A stretch of 64,000 nucleotides of DNA. Origin: Bin87 sp965219925 (GTDB lineage Bacteria > Chloroflexota > Dehalococcoidia > Lucifugimonadales > UBA3495). Where the stretch lies: the NCBI GenBank assembly GCA_965219925.1, contig OZ244795.1:3596001-3660000 (forward strand), given 5' to 3'. A program made the position numbers and the translations under genes. Under the pieces are notes generated by a model. The model was not told the DNA's origin, ran no database searches, and worked only from the letters and a program-made list of their open reading frames with translations. The stretch's first letter is position 1. Each line of letters begins with the position of its first letter. Below are positions 36,077 to 45,430 of this stretch, in pieces.

Positions 36077-38619
36077 CCACGCCGCTCCACCTTTCCAATG
36101 TCGAGTCTGCGTACGGCGTGTACAAGGTGGTCTGCACCACCATCGCCGAGGGTATAAGACTGATGTCAGTGCAACGAGGTGTTGACCCGCGAGAATTTAC
36201 CATCATGGGATTTGGCGGCGCTTCGGGCCTCCATGCTGCGGAGGTTGGCCGGCAGCTACACGTGGCAAAGGTGTACATACCGGCGTCGGCGCCGGTATTG
36301 TCTGCCTACGGCATGTTGAACACCGACATCAAGTACGATTTCTTCCGATCATATCCGGTGAGCCTGGACCGACTCGACCTGAACGAGCTTAGGTCCATTT
36401 TGGGCGAACTGGGCGACCAGGGACAGGATAAGCTCTTTGCCCAAGGCGTGGCCCGCGAAGCGGTGGAGATTCACTACTCTGCTGACATGCGGTACTTGGA
36501 TCAAATCTACGAAGTCACCGTGCCGCTACCGGATCCGACTCTGGCGGACTCGGAATTCCTTGCCCGTTTGACGTCTAATTTTCATCGAAGATACCAGGAG
36601 CTCTACTCCTACAGCCAACAGGACCAGGAGGTGCGGTTGGTCACTCTTCGGGTGGCGGCAGTCGGCAAGCTCCCCAGAATAGCCCAGCTTGACCGGATAG
36701 GGGACGAGAATACGGTTAGCCCCGTTGGCTGGCGCCGGATCTACTTGGGTGAATGGCGACAGGCGCCAACCTATGCTGCCGATTCCCTGCCTGCCGGGGC
36801 GGAAATCGCCGGGCCGGCGATCCTGGAGTCGGATTTCACTACTATCTTGGTGTGGCCAGGCGACTACGCCACGGTGGATGCCATGGGTGGCATCGAGTTG
36901 CGAGTGAACCAGGAAATCACCCCGGCCACGCAGGATGCGGCACCCGACTCCGCCGGAGTGGATGGACCGGACAGCCTCGCGCATGACGACCCCATTACCC
37001 TGGCGGTGGTGGAGCACCGGTTGGAGTCCATTGCCCAAGAGATGACCGAGGCAATGCTGCGCACAGCCATGTCCCAAATCCTCAACTCCAGTCGGGACTT
37101 TTCCACCGCGATCCTGGACGGTGATTGCCAACTGGTGGCCCAGGGAGAAGGCATCCCGGTACACATAAGCGCGCTTCCCGTGGCAGGCGCCGCCGTTCGG
37201 GACTATTTTGGGGATGACATCTCCGACGGAGACCTGTTTATTCTGAACGACCCCTATTTTGGGGGCAGTCACCTGCCGGACATCACCATCATCCGGCCCA
37301 TTTTTCACGAAGGACGGCCGCTGTTTTACGGGGTGAACCGAGCGCACCACAGCGACGTCGGAGGAGGCACCCATGGCGGTTATAACCCCGGCGCCAATGA
37401 GATATATCAGGAGGGCCTCCGCATACCTCCATTGAAGCTCTACGATAAGGGCGTCCCCCGCACCGACCTGCTCCAAATGCTGTCGGCCAACGTCCGGCAA
37501 TCGGAGAATTTCCTGGGCGACCTCAACGCGCAGATAGGCTCGGTAATGCTGGCCGCCCGGAGAATCGAATCCCTGCTCGCCGACTACGGTCCCGACCGGT
37601 TAATGGCGGTGGTAGCCGAAATTTTGGCCGCCACCGAGCGACAGGTGCGTCAGTTCATCTCCGGGTGGCCCGACGGTGTGTACTACGGGGAGTCGTTGGT
37701 GGACGACGACGGGTTTGACAGCAAGCTAGTGCCGATTCGGGCGAAAGTCACCATTGCCGGCGACTCCATGACCATCGATCTCAGCGAGTCCAGTCCTCAG
37801 GTTGAGGGGTTCATCAACAGCGCTTATGCCAACACCCGGTCCCTGGCCCACGCTGCGATCATGTACCTTGCGCCGATGGACGTGGCCCGAAACGAGGGTT
37901 CCATGCGGCCCGTCCAGATAATCGCCCCACGGGGACTCATCGTCAACGCCAACCCTCCCGCGCCGGTGTGCATGAGCACCAACCACTGCGCCGAGGAGGT
38001 GGTGGAGGCGGTGTTCAAGGCATTGGCTCCCGCTATCCCCGGTGCGGTCTCCTCGGGGTTTTCCCGCCGGTTGCGCTACGCCATCACCGGGTTCGACCCA
38101 AGGACGGGGCGCCGGTTCATTTGGCACTTCTTCCTGGCCAGGGGCGGTGGCGGAGCCTCCGACGGCTACGACGGGTGGTCCAACGTCGGTGAGATTAACG
38201 TGGCCGGAGGAATACGGTCGCCCAGCATAGAGGTAACGGAAGAGCGGTTCCCGTTCTTCATCGAGCGCCATGAGCTACGGCCTGACTCGGGAGGAGTTGG
38301 CGCGTGGCGCGGTGGCTTGGGGGCGGTGTGCGACCTGGTTTATGAAGGGGAAGGCCCCGCCCTGCTCAACACTGCGGGCGACGGCGTGGTTGTGCCACCC
38401 TTCGGGCTGTTCGGCGCGACCGACGGTCTGCCGCACCACTACAAGATCGTTTCCGGCGGCGCAGAACGGGTGTTGGGGTCGAAAGAAGTGGGGGTCGTCG
38501 TCAATCCCGGTGACCACATCGTCTGCTTTTCCTCTGGCGGCGGCGGTTACGGCCAACCGGAAAACCGGGACAAAGACGCTGCAATGTGGGACTTGAAGAA
38601 CGGTTATGTGACGGGATGA
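36017..38619 (+). CDS. hyuB: HyuA C-terminal part fused to hydantoinase B (HyuB)
   Basis: The -1 frame continues HyuA with GKASLNPAAAEQSLAENV, VYKVVCTTIAEGIRLMSVQRGVDPREFTIMGFGGASGLHA and SAYGMLNTDIKYDF. A linker after GIELRVN leads into HyuB: DDPITLAVVEHRLESIAQEMTEAMLRTAMSQILNSSRDFSTAIL, then FILNDPYFGGSHLPDITII, the metal-binding-like RAHHSDVGG, and MSTNHCAEEVVEAVFKAL. The C-terminus is complete (VCFSSGGGGYGQPENRDKD). A natural HyuA-HyuB fusion of about 1,250 aa, as in OPLAH-type 5-oxoprolinases, fits. The open frame's formal start at 35938 is out of context. No other hydantoin genes are adjacent. Confidence 0.85.
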
Positions 38620-38738
38620 AGGATCGGATCTCGCCAGTCCGTGCTTACGGCAGCGTAGAGAACCGGCTCCCCAGCACAAAGAACTCGTCGCTGCGCGCAT
38701 CCCGCCACTCACTCAGCCACTCCTCGTGGCTCCCATAA

Positions 38739-38800
38739 CCGATAGTTAAACGCTAATCAACAGTGACATCGTCGAATGTCGATTAGCGTTTAACTATCGG
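38739..38800. repeat. 20-bp perfect inverted repeat, large hairpin
   Basis: CCGATAGTTAAACGCTAATC at 38739-38758 pairs exactly with 38781-38800. The 22-base loop itself contains GACAT...ATGTC. It lies 120 bases downstream of the hydantoinase gene. Confidence 0.85.
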
Positions 38801-39007
38801 CGTTTCCTGGGACGAGATATGAAGGAATGAAACCGGAACCACGGTTCGACTAACCACAACCGCGCGTCACCATCCTGGTGCTGCCCAGCGCCCAGGAGAA
38901 GCCGGATCGTACCAATAATGCATACCATTCACTACCATATCGGCAACTGCTGGCAACCCCCAGCCACCGGGGTCTGTCCAATTGATTGGTCGAAGGTTCT
39001 GGCTCGC

Positions 39008-39753
39008 CTATTCCGGCAACTGGCTTTGCTCACGTAGCTGTTCGCGCAGTGGACGGATTATCTCCCGAGATTCAGCCAATTCCTGCTCGGCAGCTTCCCG
39101 CGCCAGGCGTTCCCCACGTCGGTCCCGCAAGATCTGCCCGGTGTCAGAGTCCTGTAACTCCAGCCATCCGTCGTTCCAGCGCAGATTCAATCTCAGCCGT
39201 GGGCTGTATCCCCAAGTTGCACCGTCCACCGCAGTTTCGGTGGGAAATGGCCGATAGACGCCGTTCTGCAGATACTCTCCGACCAACGGGGCGCCATACA
39301 TCGTGCCCCCGCTGGCATCAAACCGCCAGTATTCAGGAATACCCAGCCCGGCATACAAGTCCCGCTTGCCGCCTATGTCCAGGGGCGCAGTGGACTCCGA
39401 CGCCACTCCCAGCACAAAATCCGGGGCTTCCCGACTTCCCAGATCAGATAGCCGTTGCGCTGCCGGATCGCCGCAGCGTCCACGCCAAAGGCCACATATA
39501 CATCGGGCTGGAAGCGCCGGTTGCCGTCGGCGGGGTCGTAATAGACGATGGTGTTGGTATCGGCGAAGGTGTCGACGCGGTCGGTGAACAGATCGGCCAG
39601 GATTTGCATGACGCGCAGGATGTTGGGGTTCTGTTGCATGCCATCCGGCAGCGGCTCTGGGTCTGGCAGCAATGCCGCATCCGGCCCGAAGCACGGATTA
39701 AGATTGGCTATGGCGGCGCGGTGCGACGACGCATAGGGGATACTGGTGGTCAT
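39008..39753 (-). pseudogene. Uma2-family (DUF820) putative endonuclease, frameshifted
   Basis: The start at 39753 gives MTTSIPYASSHRAAIANLNP, then LADLFTDRVDTFADTNTIVYYDPADGNRRFQPDVYVAFGVD with the PDV catalytic Asp of the PD-(D/E)XK-like Uma2 fold, and YLIWEVGK. One C is missing near 39428; the other frame continues APDFVLGVASESTAPLDIGGKRDLYAGLGIPEYWRFD, where SEST and the YAGLGIPEYW motif are typical. It ends in a coiled coil (RREAAEQELAESREIIRPLREQLRE-like). Uma2 proteins are predicted nucleases of unknown role, very abundant in cyanobacteria and Chloroflexota. Confidence 0.8.
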
Positions 39754-39953
39754 TCGGGAACTCCCATAGAGATTAAGGGCCGACTAATAGCCGGCCTGAT
39801 GATAGCACAGGCCCGATGTAACGCTCCCCGAGGGGAGGGCGCTGGCTGGCGGCCATCAGGCCGCCGGTGAAACTGCCCCGGACGAAGGGAGAACCAAGCC
39901 GAGGACAGGGGAGCCTCGTTCACCGATGAGGGAGCCAAGCGCGTTCGCTATTC

Positions 39954-40865
39954 CTACCCCGGCGGCGGGCCACCCATCTGAAACTGGCAACCGAACGCCG
40001 CCTGGAACAGTTCGGCCGGAAACTCGGCGGAAGGAATTAGCAGCGCGGCCAACGCCTCCTGCCCACCCACTTGGTCAAGCACGCACAGGAAGTTTTCGCG
40101 TTCTCCGGGTGCCAACCCCATAGCGACGCTTGCCGTCTGGAACTCTTCCTCGTTCAAGTATGACAGCGACACGAAAAACATTACCATCCCCTGGGCCATC
40201 GCGGCCTCCGCTTCCGGACCAGTGCCGGGGTCAGCAACCACGCTGGACATTAACGCGGCAAGGTCCGTATCCGCGTAGCTGCTGCGCATACACGCCGAGG
40301 ATTCGACGCTCAATGGACCGGTAGCACTCAGCACGGGAGTCAGCAACAGCCGTAGCAAGGTGTTGTGTTCCAGACATCCGAGGAAGGTTTCGCGTTCTAC
40401 TTCGGTGGCCAGTTCAGGTGTTGTGGTCAGCATCGCCATTCGGTCGGATGGGATGTTGTCCGACAGGCACATTCTCTCTGAATCGGACACATCAGCCAAA
40501 AAGGCATCGGCGTCTTCGGCAGCCAACGGCGCGAGCGGTTCAGTGCTCCCCGGGTCACCGCCGTCGGTTCCTGCACCCCCGACCTCCTGGGTGGGAGCCT
40601 GGGTCGGAGAAACAATCGGAGCTGTGACCAGCATGGGACTCGGTTGGGCCGTGGGCATCGGTGTGGCGGTAGGCGCTGCTTCTGCCTCGGCGGTCGCTCT
40701 CGCGTCGAGGATCGCTTCGACAGTGGCTGCCACGATCGTCGAATCCTGATTGGGCTCTGTGCGCTGATCGTCACCGTTGCCGCAGGCAATGACGGACCAA
40801 GCCAGGCATACAAACAGGCCCAGAATAAGGCCGTTTCGCAAAGCGCGTCTTACTATCGGATTCAT
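39954..40865 (-). CDS. Secreted lipoprotein with Thr/Pro-rich linker
   Basis: A 303-residue product with a lipoprotein signal: basic MNPIVRRALRN, hydrophobic LILGLFVCLAWSVIAC with the lipobox VIAC (Cys near residue 28). A low-complexity Ala/Thr/Pro/Glu linker (ATAEAEAAPTATPMPTAQ) follows and then an all-helical domain with several spaced Cys (SERMCLSDN, FLGCLEHN, SSACMRSS, FLCVLDQ, FGCQF) that may form disulfides outside the cell. Function unknown. Similar lipoproteins with such linkers are common in Chloroflexota. Confidence 0.75.
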   Translation of the reverse strand: MNPIVRRALRNGLILGLFVCLAWSVIACGNGDDQRTEPNQDSTIVAATVEAILDARATAEAEAAPTATPMPTAQPSPMLVTAPIVSPTQAPTQEVGGAGTDGGDPGSTEPLAPLAAEDADAFLADVSDSERMCLSDNIPSDRMAMLTTTPELATEVERETFLGCLEHNTLLRLLLTPVLSATGPLSVESSACMRSSYADTDLAALMSSVVADPGTGPEAEAAMAQGMVMFFVSLSYLNEEEFQTASVAMGLAPGERENFLCVLDQVGGQEALAALLIPSAEFPAELFQAAFGCQFQMGGPPPG

Positions 40866-41101
40866 TCCCTACTTCGGTGGGCCGCAAAATTCAGCTTCAA
40901 GTGTTAGCCCGCCAATCGGCCATTTCGGAACCGGGCACTATCATCCCATTGGTGGAACTGGCTCGGCAATAGCAGACGAGTTGGGGAGCCGACTTACCGT
41001 GTAGATAGGTTTCAACATCATAGAGGCTACCAAGTCTTAGCAGCTGCATTATAAGCACGCCCCATCATCGTTCGGCTGCCGAATTGGACAGCACTCCCAC
41101 C

Positions 41102-41426
41102 ATCGCTAGCCTGCCTTAGCAAGGTAAGAGGCGGACAGCAACAAGGAGGCGGCAGGCTAGCGATGACTTTCCTAATCAGTTTGCTACGGTTTTTGCGACC
41201 TTTCTATACACCAGATTCTCCGCTCGACATCAGTAACTTGGGACGTTGTGATTTTGATTTTTTCAAGAGGTATTGGTGGGGATTAAAGGGGCCCTGCCAC
41301 TACCTCTACCCCCACCCCTGTAGTGGCAGGGGTAGAGGTAGTACATAATCGGCCAATCCCTATTTAGTTTTGAGTAGAAAATCTGCATCCGCTAGGCAGG
41401 CTAACCGGGGTAAAAGGCAGGCTAAC
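41102..41426. other. Putative replication origin (oriV-like): four GGCAGGCTARC repeats, AT-rich segment and hairpins
   Basis: The 11-mer GGCAGGCTAGC/GGCAGGCTAAC occurs at 41151-41161, 41395-41405 and 41416-41426, and in inverted orientation at 41105-41115. The first two form a 14-bp perfect inverted repeat (41102-41115/41151-41164). An AT-rich stretch (41165-41290) and the stem-loops at 41294-41342 lie between. The block sits directly after the stop of the initiator-like gene, as expected for iterons bound by that protein. Confidence 0.5.
41294..41342. promoter_or_regulatory. Two mutually exclusive hairpins
   Basis: CTGCCACTAC (41294-41303) pairs with GTAGTGGCAG (41320-41329); alternatively ACTACCTCTACCCC (41299-41312) pairs with GGGGTAGAGGTAGT (41329-41342). 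The arms overlap, so only one can form at a time. Possible single-strand initiation site or RNA switch. Confidence 0.55.
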
Positions 41427-42747
41427 GACGCTCGTCGTCATTCTCCTCGCGAACTGGAGGCAGTATCTTCCCCTGCACAATGCGCAACTCGCCGCCTTTC
41501 GCAAGTTGGCGTACGTATCCCCATGCTTCTCCCGGCTTCCGCTGTTCTGACTTGCTGGATGTGGTCGGAAAAGTCAGCGCCACCAATTCAGTGTCGCTGA
41601 TGATCGTGTATCGGTCCGGATCGTCGACCTGCACCCAGTGGCGGGTTTTGCCTTTACCCACAGGAATCTTGGTAACGCCGGGATTGTGCCACTGGTAGGA
41701 CAGGTTAATCAGCAACCGATACGCCGGCGCTGACTTCACGCCCCATAGCCGCAGTTTGTTGGACACCTGCGGCCCATTGCCGGAACCTGGCGGCAGGTCA
41801 ACAATGATGCGCACCGATTCGTCCAGTGCGCCGGGTCCTCGCGGTATTCCGCCCACGGACACCACCCGGCGTAGCTCACTGCGCTTGGTCTGTGGGTCAT
41901 ACAGAGGCACCCTGGCGTCCCAGCTGTCTAGAGCCTCTACGGCGGCCATCAGACGCGGCCAGTATTCCTTTGGGCTTGGGGTACGCGTGGGATACAACCA
42001 TCCCAGGAAATCTCGTAATGAAACCGACATCGCTACCGGTCGGCCGCGCTCGCGCTCGTCCATGGGAACGCTCAGCACCGACTCGACGAACATTCGCAGC
42101 GCTAGTGGAGCGCCCTTGCCGGGACTACTGGTCGGGCCTGCGCCCAAGTCATACAGCGCCAGCGGCAGGGCCGGTGAAGGCGTGTCGGGTTTCGTGAAAC
42201 CGGGCATCACCAACTGCTCACCCTCCGGTCCGTAGCTTGTGTGTGCAGCTGGGCTGAACAGAAGGCGTGCATTCCGTGGGCTCGAGGTGTGAGCCATCGC
42301 CAAGCGGGCAGGTATCACTCGTTCCGTGGTGCGCCGGCTCGGTTCAACCGGCCGCGGGTGTTGCTGCCACCCATTGACCAAAGGCGCCAGCGGCCAGCGC
42401 ATGTCTTCGCCGGCGTCGATCGCGCTGCGATATTCGTCCCAGAGGTCGCCAATGGAGACGGCCACCTCACTGGCTACGATCATCGCATCGATGATCACCA
42501 GCGGGGGCTGGATGTCGTATCCAAGAAGTGCCGTCAACCGGTCGCACACCGTGCCAATGGCGTCCGATGGGCAATCTGCACCGTTGACCCATTCTGTGAG
42601 CTCCTGCGCCGTGGGGCGTTCCCCCCTACCTTGCGCAAGCACCCCGTCGGCTTTCTCGGTGGGAATGGTGTCTGGAATTGAAGTATTCAGTCCATCCAGC
42701 ATGGTGGCAGCCTCCATCTCCCGGCTGTTCTCAGTCGTCAACTTCAT
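41422..42747 (-). CDS. Plasmid-type replication initiator-like protein
   Basis: A 441-residue protein; ATG 42747 is preferred (MKLTTENSREMEAATML) and overlaps the end of the helicase gene by 17 bases, indicating translational coupling. Segments such as MSVSLRDFLGWLYPTRTPSPKEYWPRLMAAVEALDS and LRLWGVKSAPAYRLLINLSYQWHNPG resemble the winged-helix halves of RepC/RepA-type iteron-binding initiators; the C-terminal region (ISDTELVALTFPTT, RKPGEAWGYVRQLAKGGELRIV) looks like a second winged helix. Repeats suited to be its binding sites start at its stop codon. The family call is inference from layout and context. Confidence 0.5.
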   Translation of the reverse strand: MKLTTENSREMEAATMLDGLNTSIPDTIPTEKADGVLAQGRGERPTAQELTEWVNGADCPSDAIGTVCDRLTALLGYDIQPPLVIIDAMIVASEVAVSIGDLWDEYRSAIDAGEDMRWPLAPLVNGWQQHPRPVEPSRRTTERVIPARLAMAHTSSPRNARLLFSPAAHTSYGPEGEQLVMPGFTKPDTPSPALPLALYDLGAGPTSSPGKGAPLALRMFVESVLSVPMDERERGRPVAMSVSLRDFLGWLYPTRTPSPKEYWPRLMAAVEALDSWDARVPLYDPQTKRSELRRVVSVGGIPRGPGALDESVRIIVDLPPGSGNGPQVSNKLRLWGVKSAPAYRLLINLSYQWHNPGVTKIPVGKGKTRHWVQVDDPDRYTIISDTELVALTFPTTSSKSEQRKPGEAWGYVRQLAKGGELRIVQGKILPPVREENDDERR

Positions 42748-43884
42748 ACCCCCCATCCGTGGTCTCTCTGACGGCCTCACCAACCACCTCCCACCGCAGA
42801 CCAACGCCGCCGGTATCCCAACGCAGCTGCAACGGCTCCGGCCTCGGCCCGTAGTTGCCTTTCACAAACTCCAGCTTCCAGATGGTCGGACCCGCATCCA
42901 GGGACTTGCCGTAGTCGGCCCGCAGCGTCCATAATGCCCGCGCCGCTCCCTGCCAGTCCGTGGAACCCGCATAGGTGACCCCCGCCGACTTTGGCGGATG
43001 CGCCAGCATCAGCACCGTGCAGTTGTTGGCCTGGCCCCAGGCGTCCCAGTGGGATACGAAGGCCCTCACCAACCCCCGCGCGTTCTCGTGTGCTGCGTAG
43101 GCCGCCGCCAGGGGATCCACCAGCAGCAGCCGGGCATCCTCCTGCTCGCACAACCGCCGCAACCGTTCACCGGTGGGGGTGATCTCCGCCATGGTGGAGA
43201 TGTGCCGGCCCGGCTCCGGCGCCCAGATGGGACCTTCGCCCACCAGGTTGACGATGCGCAGCCCCTGCAACCGTTCGGGCGTCACCCACGGGGCAGATTT
43301 GCCCGATATCTGGTGCAGCCGCCGGTAGAATTCCTCCGGCTCATCCTCCCATGATGCGAAGACCACGCTGGCGCCGTTCGTGGGCACCGCATTCCCCAAT
43401 CTCATGATGCCGTGGGGGCTGGTGATCCACTCCTGGTTGTCTCCCCCCGACGCCACCCCAGCGGCCAGCTGCAGGGCCAGCCGGGATTTCCCCGCCCCGC
43501 CCTCTCCGGTCAGCAGCGCCACACGGCCCGCTGGCAACGATTCGTTGACCAGCCACTGCCGGGGTTGGGGCATCGTATGCCCCCAGGTCGCCACCCGCAA
43601 CGGGTTGGCTGTCTCGATCGCCCGGGTCAGTGTCTCCAGCGACCCCCGCAGGTTGGTCTGCGCCAGGGCCACCGCCTGCCGGAAGCTGGACGGTTCCCGT
43701 TCTACGCCGCGGCGCAGCGCCGCCAGGGCTTCACGGGCGCGCCGGTGGCCCTCCTCGGTCAACCTGCCTGCCTCGACATCGTCGGCCAGCGCATCAACTC
43801 CAGCAGCGCCTGCGTCTCCGCGTCCGGCGGCAGTTCCACCCCCTCGAAGACATCGACTTGGTGGTGGCCATTTGGCGTGGTCAT
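42731..43884 (-). CDS. RepA-like RecA-fold helicase/ATPase (AAA_25 type), one frameshift near its N-terminus
   Basis: From TTG 43762 the frame gives a 343-residue hexameric-helicase-like ATPase: Walker A GEGGAGKSRLALQLAAG, then ASWEDEPEEFYRRL, Walker B RLLLVDPLAAAYA and sensor CTVLMLAHPPKSAGVTYAGSTDWQGAARALW. Its real N-terminus is probably MTTPNGHHQVDVFEGVELPPDAETQALLE at 43884, joined by a +1 shift near 43797 to DALADDVEAGRLTEEGHRRARE. ATG 43884 overlaps the primase stop (ATGA). This is the RSF1010 RepA class of replicative DNA helicase. Middle gene of the replication operon. Confidence 0.75.
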
Positions 43885-45009
43885 GCGAGTACCTCTTCCA
43901 TCAGCAGCGCGGCCTGACGCTGGGCTTCCCAGCGCGGCCATCCGTTCACCTCGGCCAGAGTATCGGCGTAGCCGGGCCAGCGCTGGGTTAGCGGAGTGAA
44001 CGGGTTGTCACTTGCAACCAGGCCAGCGTCCTTACCCTGGGGCGGCAGCACCGCTCGCGCAGTGCCGCCGTGGATGCGCACCGCTCCGCACAACCGGCTG
44101 GCGGCGGCATGACCGGCAGCATCGTTGTCGGCGTGGATCACCACACCGGCGGTGGCCGTTGCCAGCCATTGCGGGAAGCCTTCAGCCGTCATTCCGGCGT
44201 CTCCCATGCTGGCAATCGCCGGACCCGCGAATCGCGCGGCCAGGGCCAAGGCGTCGGCCACGCCCTCGGCAACCCGCACTGGCAACTCGGCCTCAGCCAC
44301 CAGGGGATTGCCGAGGATCAGAACCGCCCCGACCTTCGCCCCCAGCGTGCGCTTGGCCCAGACCGTCTGCCAACGCCGGACGGTCCAAAGCCGGCTGGCC
44401 ATCCGAATCAACGGCGATGATCTCAACCGCCTGGGGGTTGGGCAGGCAGGGCCAGGCCTCAGCCCACGCCGTTGGCTTGGCCAGCAATGCCACCAGGGAA
44501 CCGGCTCCGGTGTGCGGGCCGGGCTGCGTCCGGGAAGCTGGCAGCCAGCGTAACGGCGCCGGCGCTGCCACCTCGGGTCGCCACAGGTTGCGCTGGGCCA
44601 GCCAGCGACGAGCCGGATGCCCGGCGTCGGCGGGGATGGCCGTGGTCTCCGTCCAGATCCGGACCGGATAGTCAGTGCGTGGCTGAATGCGTGGCGGCGC
44701 CGGTGATTGGCGCGGCGCGGCTGGTGGCAATGTGGACCGGTGGCGCAGGTGGGGCGCTACCAGGAGTTCCCGCAGCTCGTCGTTACGACGGCAGTCGAAG
44801 CAGTGAACGCTGATCCAGCCCTCATCGTTTACCCAGATCACCGCCGGTGCGTTCTTCTTGCGATGGTCCAGCGGGCAGAAGAAACTCCAGGCTCCCTTGG
44901 GGCGATTGGGCTTAACGCCACGTAGGCCGGGCAGGATGGCGTTGATTATCAAATGTTCCGATACGGCAGCCCGCTCGGTGGTGCTAGAATATGCCACAAG
45001 CAGGGTCAA
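43881..45009 (-). CDS. CHCC zinc-finger/Toprim DNA primase, one frameshift
   Basis: The N-terminal part (to about 44390) has a zinc-binding set: SFFCPLDHRKKNAP and then SVHCFDCRRNDEL (Cys-His-Cys-Cys), as in bacterial and phage primases. After a one-base shift near 44385 it continues as WAKRTLGAKVGAVLILGNP, then the Toprim acidic motifs VRVAEGVADALALAARF and VVIHADNDAAGHAAASRL. The total is about 375 residues. It makes RNA primers, probably for the adjacent origin. First gene of the three-gene unit. The start is uncertain (TTG 45009 or a site slightly downstream). Without the shift, only a truncated zinc-finger half would be made. Confidence 0.7.
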
Positions 45010-45213
45010 CCTCCGATCTAGATTGGCTCTGATAGCCGTCCGGCGCCCCAGCCGGACAGCGCGATTTTATCATCCCTGTTCGTCGATAGCCACGCTGAAT
45101 TGATGCTTGGCGACGGCTTGGGAATCTCTTTACGACGACCCGTATTCAACCATGTCCTGTCGGTATGTACAAATGTAGCGTTGTTGAAAAGTACTGTTGT
45201 ACAACCAGATATT

Positions 45214-45430
45214 TCATTCTATTGGGTTGAGCATAGGAACTCCCGTCGGCTCGAAATGCCGGATGTTGCAGGTCACCCCGGTCAACCCGTGTTCCAGCGC
45301 AGTGGCAGCGATCAGCAGGTCGGCGCTCGAATGCCCGACCTCTGCAGTCAGTCTGCCCCAACGACGGGTGGTGGGAAGGTCGATGACTAGCACACGGTCG
45401 CTGTATAGCGCCAGGATCTGGTCCAACCAC
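45214..45430 (-). pseudogene. PIN-domain (VapC-like) toxin, C-terminal fragment
   Basis: The minus strand reads WLDQILALYSDRVLVIDLPTTRRWGRLTAE, then HSSADLLIAATALEHGLTGVTCNIRHFEPTGVPMLNP. The ADLLIAATALEHG segment with its Asp, and the later N-RHF motif, are the second half of a PIN RNase. The ISAs1 element (45431) cuts off the N-terminal half with its first catalytic Asp. No vapB gene is visible next to it. Confidence 0.75.

Noticed and set aside
38739..38800. Integron attC site
   Set aside because: GTTAAAC and GTTTAAC occur, but in the inside-out order relative to RYYYAAC...GTTRRRY, and there is no integrase or cassette array.
41163..41348. 61-codon open frame MTFLISLLRFLRPF...
   Set aside because: Spans the repeats, AT-rich block and hairpins of the putative origin; no homology and composition follows the repeats.
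45034..45064. Rho-independent terminator GCCGTCCGGC...GCCGGACAGC
   Set aside because: Stem has mismatches and no clear T-tract, and it lies upstream rather than downstream of the primase gene.
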